A stretch of 64,000 bases of DNA from Microbacterium oleivorans (GTDB lineage Bacteria > Actinomycetota > Actinomycetes > Actinomycetales > Microbacteriaceae): positions 502,146 to 566,145 of the forward strand of contig NZ_LSTV01000005.1 of assembly GCF_001644225.1 (NCBI RefSeq). Direction: 5' to 3'. Shown piece after piece: positions 34,616 to 42,858 of this stretch. The stretch's first letter is position 1, and each line of letters starts with the position of its first letter. The position numbers and the translations under genes were made by a program. Under the pieces are notes generated by a model. It did not search any database. It had not been told where the DNA came from and was given only the letters and a program-made list of their open reading frames with translations.

Positions 34616-35716
34616 TCAGGCGGAGGCGCGGACGTTCAGGCGTGGCGGGTCGAACAGCAGTGGGTCGGCGCCGCGCCGTCGGCGACGCAAGTCGATCCGG
34701 TGGATGAGCGACGACCCCACGGTGAGCGCGATGAATCCGGAGATCATTTTGTCGATGAGCGAGGAGACCAGGTTCGCGGACAGCACCGCGGTCCAGAGGG
34801 CATCGCCGAGGTGGAGCAGCTGGTCCGTGAACGTGACGGTCGCGACATGTGCGGAGTAGCCGCCGTAGACGGCGAGGGTGATCGGTGTCGCCACCAGGGT
34901 GCAGGCCAGCGCGACCATCACCGTCAGGACGAAGAACCGCACGGGTGTCCGTCCGAGGCCCCACGAGCGCGTGCCGTACCCCCACAGCAGCGCACCGACG
35001 ATCCCGACCGCGGTGAACGGCAGCCCGATCGGGCTCGAATGGTAGGCCGCGCCGGTCAGCTGGGTGGCGATCGCGACCAGCACCCCGTACCAGGGGCCGA
35101 GGACGATCGATGCGACCGCCGTGCCCACCATGTCGAGGAACAGCGGGAGCGACGACCAGAGCACGAGCTGGCCCCCGACGACGTTCGCGAGGGTGCAGAG
35201 GGCGATGATGATCGCCATCACCCCGACGCGCCAGGCCCTCGTACGCGGCGGGCGCGGATCGAGCGTCCGTGGCTCGTCGGCGTCGCGCCGCGTCGCGGTG
35301 TGACTGCGCGAGGGTGTGGGATCGTGCGGCGGCGGCCCGGGGGTCTCCGGGGTGGCAGCGGGCGGGGCCGGTGCCTCGGCGACGGACTCCGGTCGGTGTC
35401 CGAGGGAGTTCGCGACCGCGGCGTGGCGACGCCAGTGGGCGGCGTCGTGCTCCGATCCGCCGAGGGCGAGGATCACGTCGGCGACGAGGGCCGGATCGAC
35501 TCTCGTTCGGTCGGGCCGGAAGAGGTCGTAGACGGTCGAACGCGCGACGGTGACGCTGCGGGCGCCGCCGACGCGGCTCGCGCGCAGCCGTGTGACCCGT
35601 GCGGCGATCTCGGCGTACGACGGCCCGCCGGCGGCGAATCGCATCGACTGCAGCGCCTCATGGAGCCGCGCGTCGTGCGGCGGGGTCGCCAGCTCGGCGT
35701 CATCGGATGATGCCAT
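34616..35716 (-). CDS. fusion of HTH domain and ECF S-component-like membrane domain
   Basis: Protein of 366 residues with an unusual build. Residues 15-105 resemble the HTH found in many streptomycete proteins (GPSYAEIAARV, ARSTVYDLF, a VADVILALGG helix, HWRRHAAVA). A Pro-rich linker of about 55 residues follows. Residues 162-345 form about six membrane helices. The first part of these (LPLFLDMVGTAVASIVLGPWYG) looks like the S component of energy-coupling-factor vitamin transporters. No EcfA or EcfT gene is in the window. ATG at 35716 has a CCAGGA ribosome site, 29 bases downstream of ktrA, so it may belong to the ktr operon. Function unknown; domain calls are by eye. Confidence 0.65.
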   Translation of the reverse strand: MASSDDAELATPPHDARLHEALQSMRFAAGGPSYAEIAARVTRLRASRVGGARSVTVARSTVYDLFRPDRTRVDPALVADVILALGGSEHDAAHWRRHAAVANSLGHRPESVAEAPAPPAATPETPGPPPHDPTPSRSHTATRRDADEPRTLDPRPPRTRAWRVGVMAIIIALCTLANVVGGQLVLWSSLPLFLDMVGTAVASIVLGPWYGVLVAIATQLTGAAYHSSPIGLPFTAVGIVGALLWGYGTRSWGLGRTPVRFFVLTVMVALACTLVATPITLAVYGGYSAHVATVTFTDQLLHLGDALWTAVLSANLVSSLIDKMISGFIALTVGSSLIHRIDLRRRRRGADPLLFDPPRLNVRASA

Positions 35717-35745
35717 CGATGTGTCCTGGTGTCGCCTGAGCGGGC

Positions 35746-36417
35746 TCAGCGGTCGAGCGAGGCGAAGCGTTCGATGTCGGAGTTCGTCCCCGACACGATG
35801 ATGAGGTCGTGGTTGGTCACGACGGTCGTCGCTTCGGCGTAGCGGAACGGCTTGCCGGGGCTCTTCACGCCGACGACCGTCACGTTGTACTTCGAGCGGA
35901 CGCCCGACTCGTTGAGGCCGACGCCCCGGATGAACCGCGGCGGGTACATCTTGGCGAGGACGAAGTCGTCGTCGAAGCGGATGAAGTCGAGCATGCGCCC
36001 GCTGACGAGGTGCGCGACGCGCTCGCCGGCTTCGCGCTCGGGGTAGATGACGTGGTTGGCGCCGACGCGGGCGAGGATCTTGCCGTGAGACTGCGAGACC
36101 GCCTTCGCCCAGATCTGCGGGACCTTCAGGTCCACGAGGTTGGCCGTGATGAGGACGGATGCCTCGATCGAGGACCCCACGGCCACGACGGCGACCTGGA
36201 AGTCCTGCGCACCGATCTGCTTCAGCGCCTCGATGTTGCGCGCATCGGCCTGGACGGCGTGCGTGACGCGCTCGGACCATTTCTGCACGAGGTCGAGGTT
36301 GTCGTCGATCGCGAGGACGTCGCGGTCGAGGCGGTCGAGTTCGCCCGCGCACGCGGCGCCGAAGCGACCGAGTCCGATGACGAGGACGGGCGAATCGCTG
36401 CGCAACTGCTCAACCAA
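35746..36417 (-). CDS. ktrA: Trk/Ktr potassium uptake regulatory subunit
   Basis: Cytoplasmic RCK-type gating subunit of 223 residues. The Rossmann motif GLGRFGAACAGEL with a downstream acidic ID is the nucleotide-binding site, and a C-terminal RCK_C region is present. It gates the KtrB channel in response to ATP/ADP and often cyclic di-AMP. Start is a TTG at 36417 overlapping the 3' end of ktrB by eight bases. A GGAAAGG ribosome site at seven-base spacing and the lack of other starts decide this unusual codon. Confidence 0.93.
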   Translation of the reverse strand: MVEQLRSDSPVLVIGLGRFGAACAGELDRLDRDVLAIDDNLDLVQKWSERVTHAVQADARNIEALKQIGAQDFQVAVVAVGSSIEASVLITANLVDLKVPQIWAKAVSQSHGKILARVGANHVIYPEREAGERVAHLVSGRMLDFIRFDDDFVLAKMYPPRFIRGVGLNESGVRSKYNVTVVGVKSPGKPFRYAEATTVVTNHDLIIVSGTNSDIERFASLDR

Positions 36418-37852
36418 CGATGGGCCTTTCCACGGGCAGCGCGTAGTGCTGCGTTCGGCTGGTCGCGGCCACCGCCGCGGCGAGTGTCACTGTACCAACG
36501 CGGCCCATGAACATCGTCAGGGCCATGACGAAGACGGCGGGGTCGGGGAGCTCCTGCGTCAGCCCGGTCGACAGCCCCACGGTGGCGAAGCCCGACACGA
36601 CGTCGAAGAGGACCTCGTCGAGGGGCGCCTTCGTCAGGTGCGCGATCGTGATGGTCGACAGTGCCACGATCGTCGCGCCCCACGCGACGACCGAGAGGGC
36701 GACGCGCTGGACGTCGCTCGGGATGCGGCGCCCGAACGCCGAGACGCTCGGCCGGCCCTTCGCCTCGGACCACACCGCGAGGGCGAGGACGGCGAGGGTC
36801 GTGACCTTGATGCCGCCCGCCGTCGAGGCGGATCCGCCGCCGACGAACATGAGCATCGACCCGACGACGATCGAGGACTCGTGCAGCTCGCCGATGTCGA
36901 TGATCGAGAAGCCGCCCGAACGGGTCATCGCGGACAGGAACAGGGCCTGGAACGTCGTGTCCCAGGCATCCATAGTCCCGAACGTCTTGGGGTTGCCGTA
37001 CTCCAGGATCACGAACGCGATCGCGCCCGCGAAGAACAGGACGACCGTCGTGATGAGCGTCAGCTTGACGTGGATCGACCACCGGCGGACGTGCCAGTGA
37101 TGCTTCCAAAGGGCGTAGATGACGGGGAAGCCGATCGAGCCGAGGAAGACGCCCGCCATGAGGACGCTGAGCAGCAGGTAGTTCTGCGCGAACGGCGCCA
37201 GGCCCTCGGAGTTGGGCGCGAAGCCCGTATTCGTGAACGCCATGGCCGCGTAGTACGGGGCCTCCCACAGCGCGGTCAGGGGGTCGATGCCGCTGGCGAG
37301 CAGCATGGGGTACAGCAGGACGGCGAGGGCGGCCTCGATGACGAGGGTCGACAGGGCGACGGTCGCCAGCAGCTGACCCACCTCGCCGAGCCGGACGGCC
37401 TGGCCTTCGTTGACCGGTCCGCCGTGGGCGCGCATCGGGTTGCTGTCGCCGGCGGCGAGCAGCTTGGCGCGGAGCCCCAGGCGCTTGGAGATCACGAGGC
37501 CGAGGATCGAGGCGAGGGTCAGGACGCCGAGGGCGCCGACGTTGACACCGATGAACACCACCACGTGACCGAGGGGCGACCAGTGCGTGGCCATGTCCAC
37601 CGTCGCGAGGCCCGTGACGCAAATCGTGGAGACCGCCGTGAACAGGGCGTCGGGCAGGGGCGTCACCTGCCCGTCCGAGGCCATCACCGGCAGCGAGAAG
37701 ATCGCCGTGAACAGCAGGATGAGGGCCGAGAAGATGAGCACGGCGAAGCGCGAGGGCGACGCGGTCGCGAGATCGCGCATCGCGGAGAACGCGCGGCGAT
37801 GCCACGCCGGTCCGCGCCGGGGGGCGCGCTCATCGACGGCAAGGCCCGTCAT
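36410..37852 (-). CDS. ktrB: Trk/Ktr potassium channel subunit
   Basis: Membrane potassium translocator of 480 residues of the TrkH/KtrB family. Four pore-loop repeats are visible, each with the filter Gly: STICVTGLATVD, AMAFTNTGFAP, SAMTRSGGFSI and SGFATVGLSTG. ATG at 37852 is preceded by GAGGAAGGGG. It is co-transcribed with ktrA (eight-base overlap) and divergent from an ArsR-family gene 67 bases away. That short gap leaves no room for a ydaO-type cyclic di-AMP riboswitch. Confidence 0.95.
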   Translation of the reverse strand: MTGLAVDERAPRRGPAWHRRAFSAMRDLATASPSRFAVLIFSALILLFTAIFSLPVMASDGQVTPLPDALFTAVSTICVTGLATVDMATHWSPLGHVVVFIGVNVGALGVLTLASILGLVISKRLGLRAKLLAAGDSNPMRAHGGPVNEGQAVRLGEVGQLLATVALSTLVIEAALAVLLYPMLLASGIDPLTALWEAPYYAAMAFTNTGFAPNSEGLAPFAQNYLLLSVLMAGVFLGSIGFPVIYALWKHHWHVRRWSIHVKLTLITTVVLFFAGAIAFVILEYGNPKTFGTMDAWDTTFQALFLSAMTRSGGFSIIDIGELHESSIVVGSMLMFVGGGSASTAGGIKVTTLAVLALAVWSEAKGRPSVSAFGRRIPSDVQRVALSVVAWGATIVALSTITIAHLTKAPLDEVLFDVVSGFATVGLSTGLTQELPDPAVFVMALTMFMGRVGTVTLAAAVAATSRTQHYALPVERPIVG

Positions 37853-37919
37853 TCGCGCCCCTTCCTCGTTCGGATCGTTGTCATGGTACTCCCGCGCGCG
37901 GGCGGGCTAACCTAATGCC

Positions 37920-38324
37920 ATGGCGGACATCTTCGACGTGATCGCCGACGGGACCCGTCGGGACATCCTCCAGCTGCTCCGTGAACGAGGGGCGTCGGGG
38001 GAGAAGGGGACGAGCGTCTCGCAGATCGTCTCCGCCCTCGGGGTCAGCCAGCCGACGGTCTCGAAGCACCTGAAGGTACTGCGGGAGGCATCCCTCGTCT
38101 CCGTGCGCGAAGAGGGCCAGCACCGCTACTACAGCCTGTCGCCCGCGCCGCTGGACGCGGTGGACGACTGGCTGTTCCCGTTCTTCGCGGTCGACGAGGA
38201 CGACGCACCGGCGGCGCACGCCCTGCCCGACGGCGCAGCGCATGCCGCGGAGGTCGTGGGTCGCGCGGCCGCCTCGGCGAAGCATGCCGTGACGAGCGTG
38301 TTCAACAAACTGCCGGGCCGCTGA
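37920..38324 (+). CDS. ArsR-family HTH regulator
   Basis: Winged-helix protein of 134 residues: DVIADGTRRDILQLLRE, then VSQIVSALGVSQPTVSKHLKVLREASLV and a beta-wing VREEGQHRYYSLS. No Cys metal site is present, so it is not a metal sensor of the classic type. A C-terminal tail of about 45 residues (acidic then helical with AAEVVGRAAASAKHAVTS) is longer than in most ArsR proteins. ATG at 37920 follows TAACCT (37908-37913) by six bases. It could control the divergent ktrBA genes, but no operator stands out. Confidence 0.85.
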   Translation: MADIFDVIADGTRRDILQLLRERGASGEKGTSVSQIVSALGVSQPTVSKHLKVLREASLVSVREEGQHRYYSLSPAPLDAVDDWLFPFFAVDEDDAPAAHALPDGAAHAAEVVGRAAASAKHAVTSVFNKLPGR

Positions 38325-38353
38325 CCCGCCTTCCGCCCCACGAGTCACACAGG

Positions 38354-38383
38354 TTTACACGCGTCTCACCCACCCCCTAATGT
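38354..38383 (+). promoter_or_regulatory. promoter of the HTH-bS22 operon
   Basis: TTTACA (38354-38359) and TAATGT (38378-38383), 18 bases apart, form a near-consensus housekeeping sigma promoter. Transcription would start near 38390, giving a leader of about 34 bases with AAAGGGG before the ATG at 38424. Confidence 0.6.
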
Positions 38384-38423
38384 GGAGGGATTCACGGGGG
38401 CTGATAACCACAAAGGGGACACG

Positions 38424-38615
38424 ATGTCGGACATCTCGGATGTGCGCTTTCTCACGGTCGCGGAGGTCGCCGACCTCATGCGCGTCTCGAAGATGACCGT
38501 CTATCGTCTCGTCCACTCAGGGGAACTCCCCGCCGTGCGCTTCGGCCGCAGCTACCGGGTGCCCGAAACGGCGGTCACAGCCGCTCTGCAACGTCCCATC
38601 GCCGACGTCGGCTAG
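38424..38615 (+). CDS. BldC-like / excisionase-family HTH protein
   Basis: MerR-like DNA-binding protein of 63 residues made up almost wholly of the helix-turn-helix: FLTVAEVADLMRVSKMTVYRLVHSGELPAVRFGRSYRVPE. It is the actinobacterial short HTH type encoded next to bS22 in mycobacteria (Rv0500A) and related to the developmental regulator BldC. ATG at 38424 is set by the AAAGGGG ribosome site. Its stop codon overlaps a TAGACT box (38613-38618) that could be an extra promoter for bS22. Confidence 0.9.
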   Translation: MSDISDVRFLTVAEVADLMRVSKMTVYRLVHSGELPAVRFGRSYRVPETAVTAALQRPIADVG

Positions 38616-38696
38616 ACTGATCCGAGGCATTTTTCCGTCTTGCCGTTCCCGGACGCCGACACCGCGCGTCCAGACCCCGACTTAGTGAGGTTTACC

Positions 38697-38795
38697 GTGG
38701 GTTCAGTCATCAAGAAGCGCCGCAAGCGCATGGCGAAGAAGAAGCACCGCAAGCTGCTTCGCAAGACTCGCCACCAGCGCCGCAACAAGAAGTAA
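38697..38795 (+). CDS. 30S ribosomal protein bS22, 32 aa
   Basis: Tiny basic protein beginning MGSVIKKRRKRMAKKKHRK, nearly all Lys, Arg and His. It matches the actinobacterial protein first seen in mycobacterial 70S structures and named bS22 (AURKAIP1/COX24 domain), which binds near the decoding centre. GTG start at 38697 with GTGAGG upstream. Gene neighbours (BldC-like HTH before it, glutaredoxin-like gene after it) agree with the mycobacterial order. Too short for most gene finders. Confidence 0.93.
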   Translation: MGSVIKKRRKRMAKKKHRKLLRKTRHQRRNKK

Positions 38796-38810
38796 GCGGC
38801 ATCGCACACA

Positions 38811-38846
38811 AGCGCCCCCGTCCGGTCCGCCGGGCGTCGGGGCGCT
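38811..38846 (+). terminator. terminator after bS22
   Basis: AGCGCCCC (38811-38818) pairs with GGGGCGCT (38839-38846), with a further CCG/CGG helix inside the loop. It begins 16 bases after the bS22 stop and would insulate the downstream glutaredoxin-like gene. Confidence 0.7.
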
Positions 38847-38882
38847 TCGTGTTGCGTCCGTGACGCAGATGCGTCGGGGAGA

Positions 38883-39149
38883 ATGGATGCCGTGACCGCA
38901 CTCACCCTCATCTCCAAACCCGACTGCCACCTCTGCGACGTCGCGCGCGAGATCGTCGACGCCGTCGTCGCCGAGCTCCCCGAGGGGCGGGTCGACGTCG
39001 AGGAGTTGTCGATCACCGAGGACCCGGCCCTGTACGCGACATGGTGGGAGAAGATCCCCGTGGTCCTCATCGACGGCGACCTGCACGCGCACTGGCGCGT
39101 CTCCGCCGACCGGCTGCGCGCCGCGCTCGTCGAGAAGGCCTCCGCATGA
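38883..39149 (+). CDS. glutaredoxin-like protein
   Basis: Thioredoxin-fold protein of 88 residues with active-site CHLC (KPDCHLCDVA) after the first strand, and the cis-Pro in KIPVVLIDG. Resembles the small glutaredoxin-family proteins of actinobacteria such as Rv0508. ATG at 38883 or GTG at 38892 could be the start. The stop overlaps the next ATG (ATGA), so it is coupled to the Dabb-domain gene. Confidence 0.85.
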   Translation: MDAVTALTLISKPDCHLCDVAREIVDAVVAELPEGRVDVEELSITEDPALYATWWEKIPVVLIDGDLHAHWRVSADRLRAALVEKASA

Positions 39150-39445
39150 TCCGCCACGTCGTGATCTGGAAGATGGCGGCCGCCGACGCGGACACCCGTT
39201 CCGAGCACGCCGCCGAGGTGGTGCGCCTGCTGCGGGGTCTCGAGACCGCCGTGCCCGTCATCCGCTCCCTCAGCGTGGGGACCAACGTCGCCGTCCCCGA
39301 GGCCAACGCCGACGTCTCGCTCGTGATGGACGTCGACGACCTCGACGCGCTCGAGGCCTACCAGACCCACCCCGCCCACCAGGAGGTCGCGGCGTACATC
39401 CGCAGCGTCGCCGGCGGCCGGATGGCCGTCGACTTCGAGGTCTGA
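39146..39445 (+). CDS. Dabb (stress-responsive A/B barrel) domain protein
   Basis: Protein of 99 residues with the dimeric alpha/beta-barrel signature: MIRHVVIWKM at the start and YQTHPAHQEVAAYIRSV near the end, as in Dabb family members. Members range from polyketide cyclases to stress proteins, so no function is assigned. Translationally coupled to the glutaredoxin-like gene by an ATGA overlap. Confidence 0.88.
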   Translation: MIRHVVIWKMAAADADTRSEHAAEVVRLLRGLETAVPVIRSLSVGTNVAVPEANADVSLVMDVDDLDALEAYQTHPAHQEVAAYIRSVAGGRMAVDFEV

Positions 39446-39450
39446 CGGCC

Positions 39451-40614
39451 TCAGCGCTCCGCGTCGGACTCGCGCACGATCTGGATCGCGTTCGTGAATG
39501 TCGATGCGCGGCGCTCGGCCTCGACGCTGCCCGTGAAAAGGCCGTCGTGGGGGCGTGCCGCCGGGTCGTCGGCCGGTGCCGCGCCGGCGGCATCCGTCAT
39601 CCGCACCCGCTGCACGGGCACGGCGTCGGGCAGGGTGCGCTGCACCCAGGTGACCATCGCCTCGCGGACCAGGCAGCGCAGGTCGAAGAGCGTCGGAGCG
39701 TCTTTCGCCGTCACGAGGATGCGGACGCGCACGTAGCCGGCGACCGCGTCGGTCACCTGCAGCACGGCCGTGCGCCCGTCCCAGAGCTCGGTCGCCGTCA
39801 CGACCTCGTGCAGGTGCGCCCGCATCCGGTCGGGGGAGACGTTCCAGTCGAGGTCCATCTCGACGGCGCCGAGGAGCTCCGAGCCCCTCCGGGTCCAGTT
39901 CTCGAACGGGGTCGTCGTGAAATAGGTGCACGGCAGGACGAGGCGGCGGTCGTCCCACAGGTCGAGCACGACGTAGCTGAGGGTGATCTCGCCCACGCGC
40001 CCCCATTCGCCGTCGGCGACGACGACATCGTCGACCCGCAGTGCGTCGCTGAAGACGATCTGCAGCCCCGCGAAAACGTTCGCGAGGACGGACTGCGCGG
40101 CGAGGCCCGCGACGATCGAGGCGATCCCCGCCGATGCGAGCACACTCGCCCCGATCGCCCGGACCGCGTCGAAGGTCAAGAGGACCGCCCCGATGCCGAT
40201 GATGACGATGATCGCGATGGCGAGGCGCCGCACGACGAGGGTCTGGGTGCGGATGCGGCGGGCCACCCGGTTGTCGGGCACATCGATGCGGTAGCGGCCG
40301 AGCGCGACGTCGGTCGCGACCACGACGAGCGAGGCCAGCAGCCACGCGCTCGCCGCGATGATGAGGATCGTCAGGAGCTGATTCAGGATGCCGCGCCACG
40401 TGTCATCGGGGAACGCCACCCGCACGGCGGCCCAGAGGGCGACGACGAGCAGCAGCATCCGGAACGGTGCCCGGGACTGCCGGCTCAGGACCCCCGCCCA
40501 CCGGCGACGGCGCGCGACGATCGCCAGGACGATCGTCGCGACGACGGCGACGACGATGCCGATCGCGATCCCCACGAGGGTCGCGATCGCGAAGTCCATC
40601 CATCCATCCCACAT
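39451..40614 (-). CDS. MscS-family mechanosensitive channel
   Basis: Membrane channel of 387 residues. There are four hydrophobic segments; the last (about 145-190) is the pore helix VLASAGIASIVAGLAAQSVLANVFAG, whose Ala/Gly packing pattern is the MscS TM3 signature. It is followed by the beta domain (DDVVVADGEWGRVGEITLSYVVL). Unlike short MscS it has an extended C-terminal tail ending in a disordered stretch. ATG at 40614 has AAGGA eight bases upstream. It would release solutes under hypo-osmotic shock. Confidence 0.92.
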   Translation of the reverse strand: MWDGWMDFAIATLVGIAIGIVVAVVATIVLAIVARRRRWAGVLSRQSRAPFRMLLLVVALWAAVRVAFPDDTWRGILNQLLTILIIAASAWLLASLVVVATDVALGRYRIDVPDNRVARRIRTQTLVVRRLAIAIIVIIGIGAVLLTFDAVRAIGASVLASAGIASIVAGLAAQSVLANVFAGLQIVFSDALRVDDVVVADGEWGRVGEITLSYVVLDLWDDRRLVLPCTYFTTTPFENWTRRGSELLGAVEMDLDWNVSPDRMRAHLHEVVTATELWDGRTAVLQVTDAVAGYVRVRILVTAKDAPTLFDLRCLVREAMVTWVQRTLPDAVPVQRVRMTDAAGAAPADDPAARPHDGLFTGSVEAERRASTFTNAIQIVRESDAER

Positions 40615-40655
40615 GCAGCTGATCCTTCCGTCGGGGAATCAGCCACGATACGACG

Positions 40656-40679
40656 AGCGCCCGGCCGAAGCCGAGCGCT
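40656..40679 (-). terminator. UUCG-capped terminator of aspS
   Basis: On the minus strand AGCGCTCGGC pairs with GCCGGGCGCT (ten pairs, one G-U) around a TTCG tetraloop. It starts 22 bases after the aspS stop and stands between aspS and the mscS gene on the same strand, so it should separate their transcripts. Confidence 0.78.
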
Positions 40680-40701
40680 TGCCGAACGTGCGGGTCTCGC
40701 C

Positions 40702-42042
40702 TTACGGCGCGAGACGGGTGGGTCCGCGGAAGAGGTAGGTGACCTCGCGGATCGAGTCCTGTCCGAGCAGCAGCATGAGGACACGGGCCAGGCCCATGCC
40801 GAAGCCGCCGTGGGGCGGCGCGCCGAAGCGGAAGAAGTCGAGGTAGAAGTCGAGGTGCTCGGGGTCGAGACCCTTCTCCTTCGCCTGCTCGATGAGGACG
40901 TCGACGCGGTGCTCGCGCTGCGCGCCGGTCGTGATCTCGACGCCGTTGAAGAGCAGGTCGTACGACTTGGTCAGCCCGGTCTCCTCGTCACGCATGTGGT
41001 AGAACGCGCGGATCTCGGGGTGGTAGTCGGTGATGAACACGAACTGGTGACCGTAGGTCTCCTGCACGTGCGCGGCGATCTGGCGCTCGCCCTCGGGGTC
41101 GAGGTCGCCGTCGGTGCGGGGGATGTCGTAGCCGCGGGCCGCGACGATCTCGCGCGCCTCGGCGAGCGGGATGCGGGGGAAGGGCAGCTCGGGCACGACC
41201 ACGTCGATGTCGAAGAGGGCCTTGATCTCGTCGCCGTGCTTGTCGGCGACGGCGCGGATCGCGGTCTGCAGGAGCTCCTCCTGCATGCGCGCGACGTCCT
41301 CGTGCGAGTCGATCCAGCTGATCTCGGCGTCGATCGAGGTGAACTCGGTCGCGTGGCGCGAGGTGAAGGAGGGGTCGGCGCGGAACGCGGGGGCGATCTC
41401 GAAGATCTTGCCGAACCCGGCGACCTGGGCCATCTGCTTGAAGAACTGCGGGCTCTGCGCGAGGTAGGCCGTCTTCTCCTCGAAGTAGGGAACCTCGAAC
41501 AGCTCGGCGTTGGACTCCGAGGGCGACGCCATGAGCTTGGGGGAGTGGACCTCGATGTAGTCGCGCTCGACCCAGTACGAGCGCATCGCGTGCTCGAGGG
41601 TCGTCTGCACGCGGAACACCAGGTTGTTGCGGCGCTGGCGCAGATCGATGAAGCGCCAGTCCATGCGCTTGTCGAGACCCGAGTCGGCCGCGATCGGCGT
41701 CTCGGGGAGGGCGGCGGCCGCGATCTCGAGTCCGCTGATCTTGATCTCGACACCGCCGAGCTTGACCCGCTCGTCGTGCTTGAGCTCGCCCGTCGCGGTC
41801 AGGAACGTGCCGGTCGACAGGTTCGAGATCAGGTCGGTGAGCGCCAGGGCCGCGGCATCCTGTTCCGTGCCGTCCTCGGCCGGACGGGTCGCGGGGTTCA
41901 CGAGCTGCACCGCGCCGGTCTCGTCGCGGAGGATGACGAACTGCACCTTCTTCTGATCACGGACGGTCTCGACCCATCCGGAGACCGAGACGGGACCGTC
42001 TTCACGGGACTGCAGCTGCTGGACGAGGGTGCGTTCACTCAC
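40702..42042 (-). CDS. aspS: aspartate--tRNA(Asn) ligase, archaeal-type
   Basis: Class II aminoacyl-tRNA synthetase of 446 residues. N-terminal OB-fold (VSVSGWVETVRDQKKVQFVILRD), then the catalytic core with motif 2 FEIAPAFRADPSFTSRHATEFT and motif 3 GFGMGLARVLMLLLG. It lacks the roughly 150-residue GAD insertion of bacterial-type AspRS and therefore belongs to the shorter archaeal/eukaryotic type, which in bacteria is generally non-discriminating and charges both tRNA-Asp and tRNA-Asn. Such enzymes work with the GatCAB amidotransferase. GTG at 42042 is eight bases after TAGACT (minus strand of 42051-42056). Confidence 0.9.
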   Translation of the reverse strand: MSERTLVQQLQSREDGPVSVSGWVETVRDQKKVQFVILRDETGAVQLVNPATRPAEDGTEQDAAALALTDLISNLSTGTFLTATGELKHDERVKLGGVEIKISGLEIAAAALPETPIAADSGLDKRMDWRFIDLRQRRNNLVFRVQTTLEHAMRSYWVERDYIEVHSPKLMASPSESNAELFEVPYFEEKTAYLAQSPQFFKQMAQVAGFGKIFEIAPAFRADPSFTSRHATEFTSIDAEISWIDSHEDVARMQEELLQTAIRAVADKHGDEIKALFDIDVVVPELPFPRIPLAEAREIVAARGYDIPRTDGDLDPEGERQIAAHVQETYGHQFVFITDYHPEIRAFYHMRDEETGLTKSYDLLFNGVEITTGAQREHRVDVLIEQAKEKGLDPEHLDFYLDFFRFGAPPHGGFGMGLARVLMLLLGQDSIREVTYLFRGPTRLAP

Positions 42043-42153
42043 GAGGGACGAGTCTACGCGGCACCCAGCCGGCGCCCATGCCCGCCCGCTTAGGCTGGAG
42101 CACCACAGGGGGCCCGGCCGGGCATCCGATCACCGAGCGCGAGAGAGCACCCG

Positions 42154-42834
42154 ATGACCGACATGTTCCACGCCGCGTCCGGCTCCGGCTCCGGCGGCGG
42201 CTCCTGGCTCTCGGCCCTGGCCGACTGGCTTGTGACGCTGATGGAGACGATCGGTCCGATCGGCGCGGCGATCGCGGTCGGTCTCGAGAGCCTCTTCCCG
42301 CCGATCCCGAGCGAAGCGGTGCTGCCGGTCGCCGGTCTCGCCGCGTCGCGCGGCTCGTTCACCCTGGCCGAGGCGATCGGGTGGACCACCTTCGGGTCGG
42401 TCGCCGGCGCCTACCTCTTGTACGGGCTCGGCCGTGTGCTCGGCGCCGAGCGCCTCACGCGCGTCGCCGAGAAGATGCCGCTCATGAAGGGCGAGGACGT
42501 CACGAAGACGGTCGCCTGGTTCGACCGACACGGGTCCGCGGCCGTCTTCTTCGGCCGGATGGTGCCCCTCTTCCGCAGCCTCATCTCGATCCCGGCGGGC
42601 GTCTCGAAGATGCCCTGGTGGAAGTTCGGCCTCCTCACCGCGGCGGGCAGCCTCATCTGGAACTCGATCTTCGTGCTGGCGGGCTTCTTCCTCGGCGAGA
42701 ACTGGCACATCGTCGAGCAGTACGCGGGGGTGTTCCAGAACATCGTCATCGTCATCGTCGTCCTGCTGGTGGCGTGGTTCCTGTTCGTCCGCATCCGCGC
42801 CGCCGTGCGCGACCGGCGCTCAGGCCCCGCATAG
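42154..42834 (+). CDS. DedA-family membrane protein
   Basis: Membrane protein of 226 residues of the DedA/SNARE-associated family: FPPIPSEAVLPVAG (with the functionally important acidic residue), FDRHGSAAVFFGRMVPLFRSLISIPAG (the re-entrant loop with two conserved Arg) and a C-terminal membrane helix. Family members are thought to flip undecaprenyl phosphate or phospholipid and to support proton-motive-force balance. ATG at 42154 is followed by a Gly/Ser-rich stretch. A TAGGCT box at 42091-42096 could start a message with a leader of about 50 bases. Confidence 0.92.
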   Translation: MTDMFHAASGSGSGGGSWLSALADWLVTLMETIGPIGAAIAVGLESLFPPIPSEAVLPVAGLAASRGSFTLAEAIGWTTFGSVAGAYLLYGLGRVLGAERLTRVAEKMPLMKGEDVTKTVAWFDRHGSAAVFFGRMVPLFRSLISIPAGVSKMPWWKFGLLTAAGSLIWNSIFVLAGFFLGENWHIVEQYAGVFQNIVIVIVVLLVAWFLFVRIRAAVRDRRSGPA

Positions 42835-42858
42835 GAGGGCCGCACGTAGACTGGAGGG

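Noticed and set aside
37853..37919. Possible cyclic di-AMP riboswitch upstream of ktrB.
   Set aside because: The intergenic space is 67 bases, far too short for the ydaO-type aptamer.
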